8,647 bases of DNA from CBDVBD01 sp965372135 (GTDB lineage: Bacteria > Electryoneota > RPQS01 > CBDVBD01), in contig CBDVBD010000142.1 in the NCBI GenBank assembly GCA_965372135.1, forward strand, positions 1 through 8,647. The letters are read 5' to 3'. Shown piece by piece: positions 1-6,212 of this stretch (position 1 is its first letter; every line of letters starts with the position of its first letter). The translations under genes were made by a program, and so were the position numbers. Under the pieces are notes generated by a model. The model made no database searches. It was not told where the DNA came from and worked only from the letters and a program-made list of their open reading frames with translations.

Positions 1-744
1 CACACCACAGCAAATATGCCCCTGAATCAGTCCATCCCGTGTAAATTCAATCCGTCCTGGTTGGTGGGAATTACCGGAAGGCTGATCTTCCAAAACTGTG
101 GAAGAATTAAAATTGAAATGCCGGGTGATTAGCTTGCTGAGCTCACCGTGTTCGATGTTCCCGGCAGCGGCGATTACAATCCTATCACCGGCACGATGAG
201 ACTCAAAAGCCTTAAGCAAATTATCGCGGTCAAAGGATTTGACGGTCTCCCGCCGACCTAAAATCGGCAGTCCCAGTGGGTGATCCCGAAACAGATTGGA
301 CAGGAAATTCTCGTGAATCAGTTCCTCGGGATTGTCCTCCATATCGCTGATTTCTTCCAGGATCACAGTCTTCTCGTGCTGGATCATCTCTTCAGCGAAA
401 ACTGGATTGGTCAGAATGTCCGCCAAAACCTCCACCGCCGTTTCCAAGTGCCGATCCAGCACGTGGACATAAAAGCAAGCGATTTCCTTGCCGGTAAAGG
501 CATTGACATACCCGCCGCCGGATTCGATTTCCCGCGCGATGTCTAAGGATGTCCGGGTCGGAGTGCCCTTAAACGCCATATGTTCGATGAAATGCGAAAT
601 ACCGCTGTTTTCCGGCTTTTCATAGCGCGGACCCAAGGGCATCCACACCCCAAGTGCCACGGAACGCACATGCGTGATCTGCTCGCTGACCAGACGGATA
701 CCGTCGGGAAGCACGGTCTTCTGGAAGCTGTTGGATCCAGTCAT
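1..744 (-). CDS. M16 family zinc metallopeptidase (processing-peptidase-like), 3' end outside window
   Basis: The first 248 residues of a peptidase are visible, open to the window edge. The inverted zinc motif HFIEH lies at residues 51-55 (His51, Glu54 as catalytic base, His55). Glu131 in VILEEI sits 76 residues after His55, the spacing of the third zinc ligand in mitochondrial processing peptidase beta and bacterial M16B enzymes. The segment GGGYVNAFTGKE (76-87) matches the substrate-strand region of active M16 subunits, so this is the catalytic rather than the inactive type. No signal peptide is visible, suggesting a cytoplasmic enzyme. The ATG overlaps the pnp stop (ATGA), and only a weak Shine-Dalgarno precedes it, so translational coupling is likely. 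A peptidase of this family commonly follows pnp in bacteria; its substrate is generally unknown. Full members are about 400-430 residues, so the C-terminal half is missing here. The family call is secure; the biological role is not. Confidence 0.93.
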   Translation of the reverse strand, partial: MTGSNSFQKTVLPDGIRLVSEQITHVRSVALGVWMPLGPRYEKPENSGISHFIEHMAFKGTPTRTSLDIAREIESGGGYVNAFTGKEIACFYVHVLDRHLETAVEVLADILTNPVFAEEMIQHEKTVILEEISDMEDNPEELIHENFLSNLFRDHPLGLPILGRRETVKSFDRDNLLKAFESHRAGDRIVIAAAGNIEHGELSKLITRHFNFNSSTVLEDQPSGNSHQPGRIEFTRDGLIQGHICCGV

Positions 745-2837
745 CGGCGTTTCTCGTTATCGTTTCTCAGCAATACCTTCCGGGACAGGTCCAACCTGCC
801 CTGATCATCGATTTTCAACAACTTCACCTTGACTTTATCCCCCATCTTCAGTACATCGGAAACACTGTTGATTCGGTGCAGCTCGATCTGGGAAATATGC
901 AGCAGTCCTTCCTTACCGGGCAAGATTTCCACAAAAGCGCCGAAATCCATGATACGCTTCACTGTGCCGTCATAGACCTTTCCCACTTCGGGTTCTTGAA
1001 CCAACGCCTGCACCATCGCTTGTGCCTTTTTACAGGCTTCCCCATCTGGGGAGGAAATACACACCGTTCCGTCATCCTCGATATCGATATTGGCGCCGGT
1101 CTTTTCGATGATGTCCCGGATAATTTTCCCGCCGGGACCAATAATAGCGCCGATCTTATCCACTTCGACTTTCATGAAAAGAATTCGAGGTGCATAGGGC
1201 GACATATGATCCCTGGGTTCCGCCAGAGTTTCTGCCATTTTATCCAGAATGTGCAAACGCCCTCCATGCGCCTGCATCAGAGCCCGCTCCATAACTTCAG
1301 CGGGTATCCCCTGAATTTTGATGTCCATCTGAACTGCCGTGATACCCTTCCGGGTGCCTGCAACCTTAAAATCCATGTCGCCTAAATGGTCTTCCTCACC
1401 CAAGATATCGGACAGGATGACCAATTTCTCACCTTCGGATATCAAACCCATCGCAATACCGGCTACCGTGTCCTTAATCGGTGCCCCGGCATCCATCAAT
1501 GCTAAGCAGCCGGCACATACCGTCGCCATGGATGATGACCCGTTGGATTCCAATATGTCGGAAACCACCCTGATCGTATAGGGAAATTGATCCCATTGCG
1601 GCAGAATCGCTTTGATAGCACGTCCAGCTAAGTTCCCATGCCCCACTTCCCGGCGGGATGTGCCCAAAAAACGCCGAATTTCGCCAACACAGTAAGGTGG
1701 GAAATTGTAGTGCAGCATAAAGCGTTCCGTATAATCGCCGTCTAAGCTGTCGATACGCTGTTCGTCAATTTTAGTCCCCAACGTTACTGATGCTAACGCT
1801 TGAGTTTGCCCCCTGGTGAAAATTGCTGATCCATGCACTCTGGGCAGTAACGCCACCTCTGATGTGATCGGTCGGATTTCCGTCAATCCACGTCCGTCGG
1901 GACGTTTGGTCTCTTCCAGGATCTTCCGCCGAACCTCCGTACGGAACAAATCGGACACGATATCATGTACGGTACGGGCTTCCTCTTCGTACTCTTCGCC
2001 CAATTCCTCAATCAGTGAATCGTATAGCTTACTGATGCCTTCGCCACGTCCAACTTTGTCTTGAACATCAGTAAGATCGATAATGTCCTGCCCAGCTTTT
2101 TCCTTCACCAAATTCACCAACTGGTCGGAAATTTCCTCTTCCACAACTTCTCGCTTGGGCTTGCCGCATTCCGCCATCAATTCCTTCTGTATCTGAATCA
2201 ACTGCCGGATAGATTCGTGTGCGTGATAGATCGCCGAAATCATCTGTTGTTCGCTGACCTCTTTCGCTTCCCCTTCCACCATGATAATCGAATCCTCGGT
2301 ACCCGACACCACCAATTCCATTTGGATATCGTTGGTATCCTTCATGGGTGGATTGAGAACCAGGTCGGTGCCGATGAGGCACACCCGCACGGTGGCAATC
2401 GGTCCTGCGAACGGAATGTCGGACACACTGATGGCGGTGGATGCCGCCAAGGTGCCCAGGAAATCCACATTGGTTTCGCCGTCGGATGACAAAACCGATG
2501 CCATCACTTGGGTTTCGTAATGAAAACTCTCTGGGAATAGCGGTCGGATCGGTCGATCGATCATTCGTGCCGCTAAAATTTCCCTTTCCGATGGTCGTCC
2601 TTCCCGTTTGAAAAAACCGCCCGGGATCTTGCCGGCTGCGAACATCTTCTCCCGATAATCCACCGACAGCGGGAAAAAATCCAGGTTCTCCGACAAGTTT
2701 TTTGATGACACCACGGTGGCAATTACTACATTATCTCCATATCGAACCCAGGCGGAACCGTCTGCTTGCTTCGCCAAGCGTCCCACTTCGATTGTTAATG
2801 GTTTGCCTGCTAATTCGATTTCTTTCTTGTATATCAT
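741..2837 (-). CDS. pnp: Polyribonucleotide nucleotidyltransferase (PNPase)
   Basis: This 698-residue protein is full length (E. coli about 711). PNPase is a trimeric 3'-5' exoribonuclease that uses phosphate to release nucleoside diphosphates from RNA. Domains in order: a first RNase PH-like core (about 10-140, with FFKREGRPSEREIL at 75-88), a helical linker (about 230-310), a second RNase PH core (about 315-540), a KH domain (about 553-610, with the GPGG loop at 567-570) and an S1 domain (about 617-690). The active-site region GDMDFK is at 486-491, with Asp487 and Asp489 present, and the phosphate-binding SNGSSSMAT is at 431-439. All catalytic features look intact, so the enzyme should be active. 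The start is the ATG at 2837-2835, preceded four bases upstream by GGAGG. It lies 41 nt after rpsO, the near-universal rpsO-pnp order. The leader carries a small hairpin described separately. Its stop overlaps the start of the peptidase gene. Confidence 0.98.
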   Translation of the reverse strand: MIYKKEIELAGKPLTIEVGRLAKQADGSAWVRYGDNVVIATVVSSKNLSENLDFFPLSVDYREKMFAAGKIPGGFFKREGRPSEREILAARMIDRPIRPLFPESFHYETQVMASVLSSDGETNVDFLGTLAASTAISVSDIPFAGPIATVRVCLIGTDLVLNPPMKDTNDIQMELVVSGTEDSIIMVEGEAKEVSEQQMISAIYHAHESIRQLIQIQKELMAECGKPKREVVEEEISDQLVNLVKEKAGQDIIDLTDVQDKVGRGEGISKLYDSLIEELGEEYEEEARTVHDIVSDLFRTEVRRKILEETKRPDGRGLTEIRPITSEVALLPRVHGSAIFTRGQTQALASVTLGTKIDEQRIDSLDGDYTERFMLHYNFPPYCVGEIRRFLGTSRREVGHGNLAGRAIKAILPQWDQFPYTIRVVSDILESNGSSSMATVCAGCLALMDAGAPIKDTVAGIAMGLISEGEKLVILSDILGEEDHLGDMDFKVAGTRKGITAVQMDIKIQGIPAEVMERALMQAHGGRLHILDKMAETLAEPRDHMSPYAPRILFMKVEVDKIGAIIGPGGKIIRDIIEKTGANIDIEDDGTVCISSPDGEACKKAQAMVQALVQEPEVGKVYDGTVKRIMDFGAFVEILPGKEGLLHISQIELHRINSVSDVLKMGDKVKVKLLKIDDQGRLDLSRKVLLRNDNEKRR

Positions 2838-2878
2838 TTAGCCTCCAAATGAACGGAGATTCTCCGTCTGGAACCGCC
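2838..2878 (-). promoter_or_regulatory. rpsO-pnp intergenic leader with Shine-Dalgarno and hairpin
   Basis: The 41-nt gap holds a perfect GGAGG (2846-2842) four bases before the pnp ATG. Upstream is an inverted repeat: GACGGAG (2868-2862) pairs with CUCCGUU (2858-2852) around a 3-nt AAU loop, six Watson-Crick pairs plus one G-U. No U-run follows, so it is not an intrinsic terminator. The CUCC of the 3' arm can alternatively pair with GGAG of the Shine-Dalgarno, so the two folds exclude each other. In E. coli this gap contains the RNase III hairpin through which PNPase represses itself; this stem is much shorter and is not obviously an RNase III site. A regulatory role is inference. Confidence 0.5.
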
Positions 2879-3148
2879 TTAACGACGAATTCCTAATTCT
2901 TTGATAATCGTGCGATAGCGTTCTACGTCCATTCGGGATAAGTAGTTAAGCAGTCGCCTTCTTTGACCGACCATTTTTAGTAACCCACGTCGGGAATGGT
3001 GGTCTTTCTTATGTGTTTTTAAGTGTTCCGTCAAATCCCTAATCCGGGTAGTCAATAGCGCTACCTGAACTTCGGTCTGACCAGTGTCCTCGGGATTTTT
3101 TCCGTATTTTTTAATGATTTTTTGCGTAGTTTCATTGGTCAAGGGCAT
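2879..3148 (-). CDS. rpsO: 30S ribosomal protein S15
   Basis: The protein is 89 residues, exactly the length of E. coli S15. S15 binds the central domain of 16S rRNA early in 30S assembly and contributes to bridge B4 with the 50S subunit. The S15 signature is visible: DTGQTEVQVALLT (21-33), then HKKDHHSRRGLL (46-57) and the QRRRLLNYL segment (62-70). The usual DTGS is DTGQ here, a small change. The ATG at 3148-3146 has the best ribosome binding site in the window, AAGGAG five bases upstream. It begins 18 nt after ribF, in the common order ribF-rpsO-pnp. The early codons are A-rich with three regularly spaced A6 runs. S15 represses its own mRNA in several bacteria through different RNA structures; a candidate hairpin surrounds this start. 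Confidence 0.98.
   Translation of the reverse strand: MPLTNETTQKIIKKYGKNPEDTGQTEVQVALLTTRIRDLTEHLKTHKKDHHSRRGLLKMVGQRRRLLNYLSRMDVERYRTIIKELGIRR
3096..3123. other. Three phased A6/T6 tracts (possible DNA bend) in 5' rpsO
   Basis: T6 runs on the plus strand lie at 3096-3101, 3107-3112 and 3118-3123, each exactly 11 bp after the last. A-tracts repeating near the helical period produce intrinsic DNA curvature. In rpsO they encode lysine-rich codons (around residues 9-18), where the S15 family tends to be lysine-rich anyway, so the pattern may be a by-product of protein sequence and AAA preference. Confidence 0.45.
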
Positions 3149-3161
3149 TTCTTCTCCTTGA
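3139..3161 (-). promoter_or_regulatory. Hairpin enclosing rpsO Shine-Dalgarno and start codon
   Basis: In the mRNA, UCAAGG (3161-3156) pairs perfectly with CCUUGA (3144-3139) around an 11-nt loop. The 5' arm contains the first four bases (AAGG) of the AAGGAG Shine-Dalgarno, and the AUG lies in the loop. Forming this stem would hide the ribosome binding site. S15 autoregulates by binding structures at its own start in several bacteria, so this is a reasonable candidate operator, but six base pairs can arise by chance. Confidence 0.4.
3154..3159 (-). promoter_or_regulatory. Ribosome binding site of rpsO
   Basis: AAGGAG lies five bases before the ATG of rpsO. It is the clearest Shine-Dalgarno in the window, fixes the rpsO start, and shows that this organism uses anti-Shine-Dalgarno pairing. 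Confidence 0.85.
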
Positions 3162-3166
3162 GTCTA

Positions 3167-4135
3167 TTAGGTAGAAATCTCAGTTAACTTTTTGATAAGA
3201 TCGACATCTTTTTGTATCTGCACAACCAGCTCTTCGGCGGTCTTAAAAGTGGCTTGATCGCGAATTTTCTGTTCGAACTGGATTTCGATCTGTTCGCCAT
3301 ACAGATCACCCTGGAAATCCATTAAGTGGACTTCCAGAATTCGGGATTCTTCTAATTGTCTATCCGAAGCCTGTGGTTGAAATGTCGGTTGATTGCCGAT
3401 ACTGATTGCCGCTAAATACCTGTCCTCACCAATTCGAACAGTACCGGAGTACACTGCATCAACTGGCATTAACTTGTTCGGATGCCGCAGACAGATATTT
3501 GCGGTTGGAAAACCTAAAGAACTACCACGGTGATCACCGGGAACCACCGTACCGGGAATGCGATAAGGACGACCAAGATAATTCTTTGCCAATGCCACAT
3601 CCCCTTGGGTCAACGCCCTGCGGATTTTGGTACTGCTGATAGTGGTACCGTAATGTCCCACCGGATCCACCACCTTCACTCCGAATCCCAGCTCCCGACC
3701 CATGGAAATCAGGTCTTCCTTACTGCCCCCGCGATCTTTCCCAAATGCGTGATCGTACCCGATAATAACCTGCTTCGCATTCAGACGCTTAACGAATACC
3801 TCTTCAACAAAGTTTCGCGGCGACAAACCCGACAGTTCCTCATCGAAATCCAACACCACCAGCCGGGAAATCCCACTCTGTTCCAGGAGTTCCTGCTTTT
3901 CTTGAATATCCGTCAGAATGCGGATTTCCGGCTTCTTGGAACGCAGCACTTCCTGTGGATGCGGATCAAACGTCATTACCGTGGGCATCAGATTCTGACT
4001 TCCAGCGACTTCCTTAAGTTTGTCAAGTATCTGCCGATGCCCTAAGTGTATCCCGTCAAACGTTCCTACAGTTACTGCCGATTGCGTATGATTTTCAATT
4101 CCCCGCCAAGATCCCTTATATGTTTCCAAGGACAA
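3167..4135 (-). CDS. ribF: Bifunctional riboflavin kinase / FAD synthetase
   Basis: This 322-residue protein matches the usual length (about 310-320). It phosphorylates riboflavin to FMN and then adenylates FMN to FAD in the cytoplasm. The N-terminal nucleotidyltransferase domain shows VGTFDGIHLGH (23-33, the HxGH motif at 30-33) and SSTKIRRAL (167-175). The C-terminal riboflavin kinase domain shows GRPYRIPG (188-195), GFPTAN (208-213, the PTAN nucleotide/Mg site), IGNQPTF (246-252) and LEVHLMDF (267-274), whose Glu268 fits the catalytic position. Both activities look intact. The start I favour is the TTG at 4135-4133, with AAGGA ten bases upstream. No ATG or GTG exists in frame between the upstream in-frame stop and this point; TTG at 4129 is an alternative. 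It follows truB by 51 nt, the widest gap here, and precedes rpsO by 18 nt. No FMN riboswitch is present in the short leader. Confidence 0.96.
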   Translation of the reverse strand: MSLETYKGSWRGIENHTQSAVTVGTFDGIHLGHRQILDKLKEVAGSQNLMPTVMTFDPHPQEVLRSKKPEIRILTDIQEKQELLEQSGISRLVVLDFDEELSGLSPRNFVEEVFVKRLNAKQVIIGYDHAFGKDRGGSKEDLISMGRELGFGVKVVDPVGHYGTTISSTKIRRALTQGDVALAKNYLGRPYRIPGTVVPGDHRGSSLGFPTANICLRHPNKLMPVDAVYSGTVRIGEDRYLAAISIGNQPTFQPQASDRQLEESRILEVHLMDFQGDLYGEQIEIQFEQKIRDQATFKTAEELVVQIQKDVDLIKKLTEIST

Positions 4136-4152
4136 TATTATTAAGTCCTTAA
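4126..4152 (-). promoter_or_regulatory. Hairpin over ribF Shine-Dalgarno and TTG start
   Basis: In the mRNA, UUAAGGAC (4152-4145) pairs with GUCCUUGG (4133-4126), six Watson-Crick pairs plus two G-U, around an 11-nt AU-rich loop. One arm contains the AAGGA Shine-Dalgarno, and the other begins at the last base of the TTG start. Initiation at ribF would therefore be low unless this stem melts or is opened by ribosomes finishing truB. Confidence 0.42.
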
Positions 4153-4164
4153 GTTGCTCGTTGT

Positions 4165-4172
4165 CCTCCCCC
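4165..4172 (-). promoter_or_regulatory. Orphan strong Shine-Dalgarno-like site in the truB-ribF gap
   Basis: GGGGGAGG (4172-4165) is an excellent match to a Shine-Dalgarno but lies 29 nt before the assigned ribF start. No ATG, GTG or TTG in any useful position follows within the normal 5-12 nt. It may be a standby site for ribosomes, or it may imply a ribF start that the sequence does not show. Confidence 0.4.
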
Positions 4173-4186
4173 TATCATCGAAATGC

Positions 4187-4861
4187 TTAATTTCCCAGAT
4201 ACTGCCTAACGAATTCCTCAAATCCCCCGATTCGCCAGGCTTCCCGCCGGGTGTAGGGTCCGATGCTGGTTCGTACTAAAGTCTTTAATGTCCCTAACGT
4301 GCTCAATCGACTGCCAATGTCCCGCGCCAAGGATCGAATGTATGTTCCGCCCCCGCAATGCACCCGGATACGAAATGTGTCATAAACTACATCCAACAAT
4401 TCAATGCTATCGATCCGCACCGGTCGCGCCTTTAACGGCACTTGAATCCCCTTCCGCGCCAGCTTGTACAGCGGAGTACCATTCTTCTTCAATGCCGAAA
4501 CCATCGGGGGAACTTGTTGGATTTGACCCACGAATTCGGGTATTATATTGGACAACTGCTGCTGCCAATCATCAGGAATATCAGCGGTTCTGGTTACAGT
4601 CCCGGTGACATCCAATGTGTCGGTTTCCACACCGAGCTTCACATCCGCCACATATTCCTTTGGCAGTTCCTGAAGCTCTGCAACCCGCTTGGTGGCTTTA
4701 CCGGTACAGATTAACAGCACCCCCACCGCCATCGGATCCAACGTGCCGCTGTGCCCTACCTTCTTTACTCTTGTCAAAGACCGGACTTTACGGACGACAT
4801 CAAAGGACGTCCAGCCCATCGGTTTGTCGATATTGATGATAACCCCGCGTTGAAAATCCAT
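4187..4861 (-). CDS. truB: tRNA pseudouridine(55) synthase, short form
   Basis: TruB converts U55 of the tRNA T-loop to pseudouridine. The catalytic motif GHSGTLDPMAVGVL (36-49) carries the nucleophile Asp42. Tyr70 in KEYVADVKLG matches the conserved tyrosine that stacks on the target base. QVPPMVSALKKNG (116-128) and GGTYIRSLARDIG (171-183) are the other family motifs; the aromatic residue of the E. coli SMYSALK motif is Val121 here. The protein is only 224 residues against about 310 in E. coli and B. subtilis. It ends about 25 residues after the core, so the C-terminal PUA domain is absent. The stop codon is clean and the next gene follows, so this looks like a natural short form, as in FCB-type bacteria, rather than a frameshift. 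The ATG start is 13 nt after nrnA with no good Shine-Dalgarno. Confidence 0.95.
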   Translation of the reverse strand: MDFQRGVIINIDKPMGWTSFDVVRKVRSLTRVKKVGHSGTLDPMAVGVLLICTGKATKRVAELQELPKEYVADVKLGVETDTLDVTGTVTRTADIPDDWQQQLSNIIPEFVGQIQQVPPMVSALKKNGTPLYKLARKGIQVPLKARPVRIDSIELLDVVYDTFRIRVHCGGGTYIRSLARDIGSRLSTLGTLKTLVRTSIGPYTRREAWRIGGFEEFVRQYLGN

Positions 4862-4874
4862 AATTCATCGGGGA

Positions 4875-5831
4875 TTAAAGCCCGTTTATATCTCCCAAGG
4901 CATCTATCAATACCGGTAACAATTGATCTTGCATCTCATCGGGTTCGATCCGGAAACGGAATCCGGATGCCTTGGTATGACCCCCGCCGCCGTACTTTTC
5001 GGCGATTTTTCGTACATCCACATACTGCTTGGATCGCAGGGATACTTTGCTTTTCCCACCGGGAATCGGCGCTATCAGGATAGCAATTTCCACACCCTGG
5101 ATGGAAAGTGCCATATCCAGCATCGAGTCGGTGTCTTCCACTTCGTTGATCCGTTCCAGCCGAATGGCGCTGATTCTGCCGTGATCAAGCAGTTGCACAT
5201 CCCCAAGCAGCTTCCCCATCTTTCGTACATCCCGAGCCGGATATTCGAAATACACGCTCTTGGCAATCGATTCCGGCTGAGCGCCCAATTCCACCAGCTT
5301 CGAACAGATGGCAAATGCACGGGCTGAAGTATTGGAAAACTGGAACCGTCCGGTGTCTGTCAGGATTCCTGTGTACAGTTGAGTCGCTATGTCCGGCGTA
5401 ATTTCGAACCCAAAATCCTGCGCAATATCCCACAGGATTTCCGTAGTAGCTGAACATTCCGTCCTGAGGATACTTACAGCGCCGAATCCGGGATTACTCA
5501 GATGGTGATCGATATTCGCAACCAATGCGTCACGCGAAATCCAATGATGCACCTTACCAATCCGTTCCCTACTCCCCACATCCAGAACAATCACACGTCG
5601 ATATAGTTTTTCGGACTTAAGAGTATGATAGGTGGCGATTTTGTTGCTTCCAGGCAGGAAAGAAAATCGATGCGGAATGCTGCCGTCAACCACCGGAAAT
5701 GCAGGGATATTCCGTTGTCCCAGGAATTCGGTAACTGCCAGCAACGCCCCCAATGCATCACCATCGGGTCGTATATGAGTTGTAACGACTGTCGGCTCGT
5801 TACCTTCGAAAAATCGGCTTAATTCAATCAC
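4875..5831 (-). CDS. nrnA: DHH/DHHA1 phosphoesterase, NrnA-like nanoRNase / pAp phosphatase
   Basis: The protein is 318 residues, close to B. subtilis NrnA (313). Its N-terminal DHH domain shows THIRPDGDALG (18-28; His19, Asp23, Asp25), IVLDVGSRERIG (81-92; Asp84), the signature DHH at 108-110 and GILTDTGRFQFS (155-166; Asp159), the metal ligands for a two-manganese site. The C-terminal DHHA1 domain carries GGGGHTKASGFRF (281-293), which binds the substrate. Characterised relatives degrade 2-5 nt RNA fragments and dephosphorylate 3'-phosphoadenosine 5'-phosphate; some relatives instead cleave cyclic di-AMP or its product pApA. The sequence alone does not separate these activities, though position between rbfA and truB is typical of the NrnA type. 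The GTG start lies 8 nt inside rbfA, with no strong Shine-Dalgarno, so it probably depends on rbfA translation. PNPase in the same operon would generate short RNA products for it. Confidence 0.9.
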   Translation of the reverse strand: MIELSRFFEGNEPTVVTTHIRPDGDALGALLAVTEFLGQRNIPAFPVVDGSIPHRFSFLPGSNKIATYHTLKSEKLYRRVIVLDVGSRERIGKVHHWISRDALVANIDHHLSNPGFGAVSILRTECSATTEILWDIAQDFGFEITPDIATQLYTGILTDTGRFQFSNTSARAFAICSKLVELGAQPESIAKSVYFEYPARDVRKMGKLLGDVQLLDHGRISAIRLERINEVEDTDSMLDMALSIQGVEIAILIAPIPGGKSKVSLRSKQYVDVRKIAEKYGGGGHTKASGFRFRIEPDEMQDQLLPVLIDALGDINGL

Positions 5832-6210
5832 TGGTGTTCAGCTCATCTGTAGGTGGTGCCGGAGGTTGTCCCTTGTGAGTTTCTGATAAAAGATGGTCGA
5901 TGCGGTCAGCATAATCCAAAGTACTGTCTAAACAAAACTCCAAGGTGGGATGGAATCGCATTTTAACCCGACCGGCGATCGCGGACCTCAGCTTACCTTT
6001 TATATTGTTCAAGAAGTCCCCCACCCGGGCTTTCTCACCGTCAGTTCCCATCACGCTGTAATATACCCTGGCTTGCCGCAGGTTACTAGTCATCCGGACT
6101 TCGGTGATGGTGGTAAATGCAGGTAGCTTGGTTTGATAATCCGTCAGCAGGATGTTCGACAATTCCCGTTTGATCAAACCGCCCAGCCGTTTTGTCCGTT
6201 GTGGTTTCAC
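5824..6210 (-). CDS. rbfA: Ribosome-binding factor A
   Basis: RbfA is a 30S assembly factor that binds near helix 1 and the neck of 16S rRNA and supports late maturation and cold growth. The 128-residue product fits the family (about 110-135). Features include the basic start KRLGGLIKRELSNILL (7-22), the strand VRMTSNLRQARVYYSVMG (38-55), and RVKMRFHPTLEFCLDSTLDYADRI (81-104), which covers the family's PxLxF and helix pattern of the type II KH fold. The last 15 residues are Pro/Thr-rich and probably disordered. The start is GTG, two bases after the ylxP stop, with no Shine-Dalgarno at a proper distance, implying coupling to ylxP. No better start codon precedes the conserved region. Confidence 0.95.
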   Translation of the reverse strand: MKPQRTKRLGGLIKRELSNILLTDYQTKLPAFTTITEVRMTSNLRQARVYYSVMGTDGEKARVGDFLNNIKGKLRSAIAGRVKMRFHPTLEFCLDSTLDYADRIDHLLSETHKGQPPAPPTDELNTSD

Positions 6211-6212
6211 GA

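Noticed and set aside
876..1385. 169-residue open frame on the plus strand, opposite pnp
   Set aside because: It lies wholly antisense to the conserved S1/KH/PH region of pnp, has a His/Phe-rich composition typical of a shadow frame, and matches no family I recognise.
2061..2489. 142-residue open frame on the plus strand, opposite pnp
   Set aside because: It is antisense to the PNPase core, His-rich and motif-free, with no sign of independent coding.
2852..2868. Intrinsic terminator between rpsO and pnp
   Set aside because: The stem is only 6-7 pairs and is followed by CAUUUGGAGG rather than a U-run; the strand continues directly into pnp.
3530..4045. 171-residue open frame on the plus strand, opposite ribF
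   Set aside because: It is fully antisense to both conserved RibF domains, with no ribosome binding site or family motif; a by-product of codon bias.
4136..4186. FMN riboswitch upstream of ribF
   Set aside because: The gap is 51 nt, far too short for the roughly 120-nt RFN element, and none of its conserved helices is visible.
4542..4570. TATAAT on the minus strand inside truB as an internal promoter
   Set aside because: At 17 bp upstream the hexamer is GATTGG, with no match to TTGACA, and it lies in conserved coding sequence. A lone -10 match is expected by chance.
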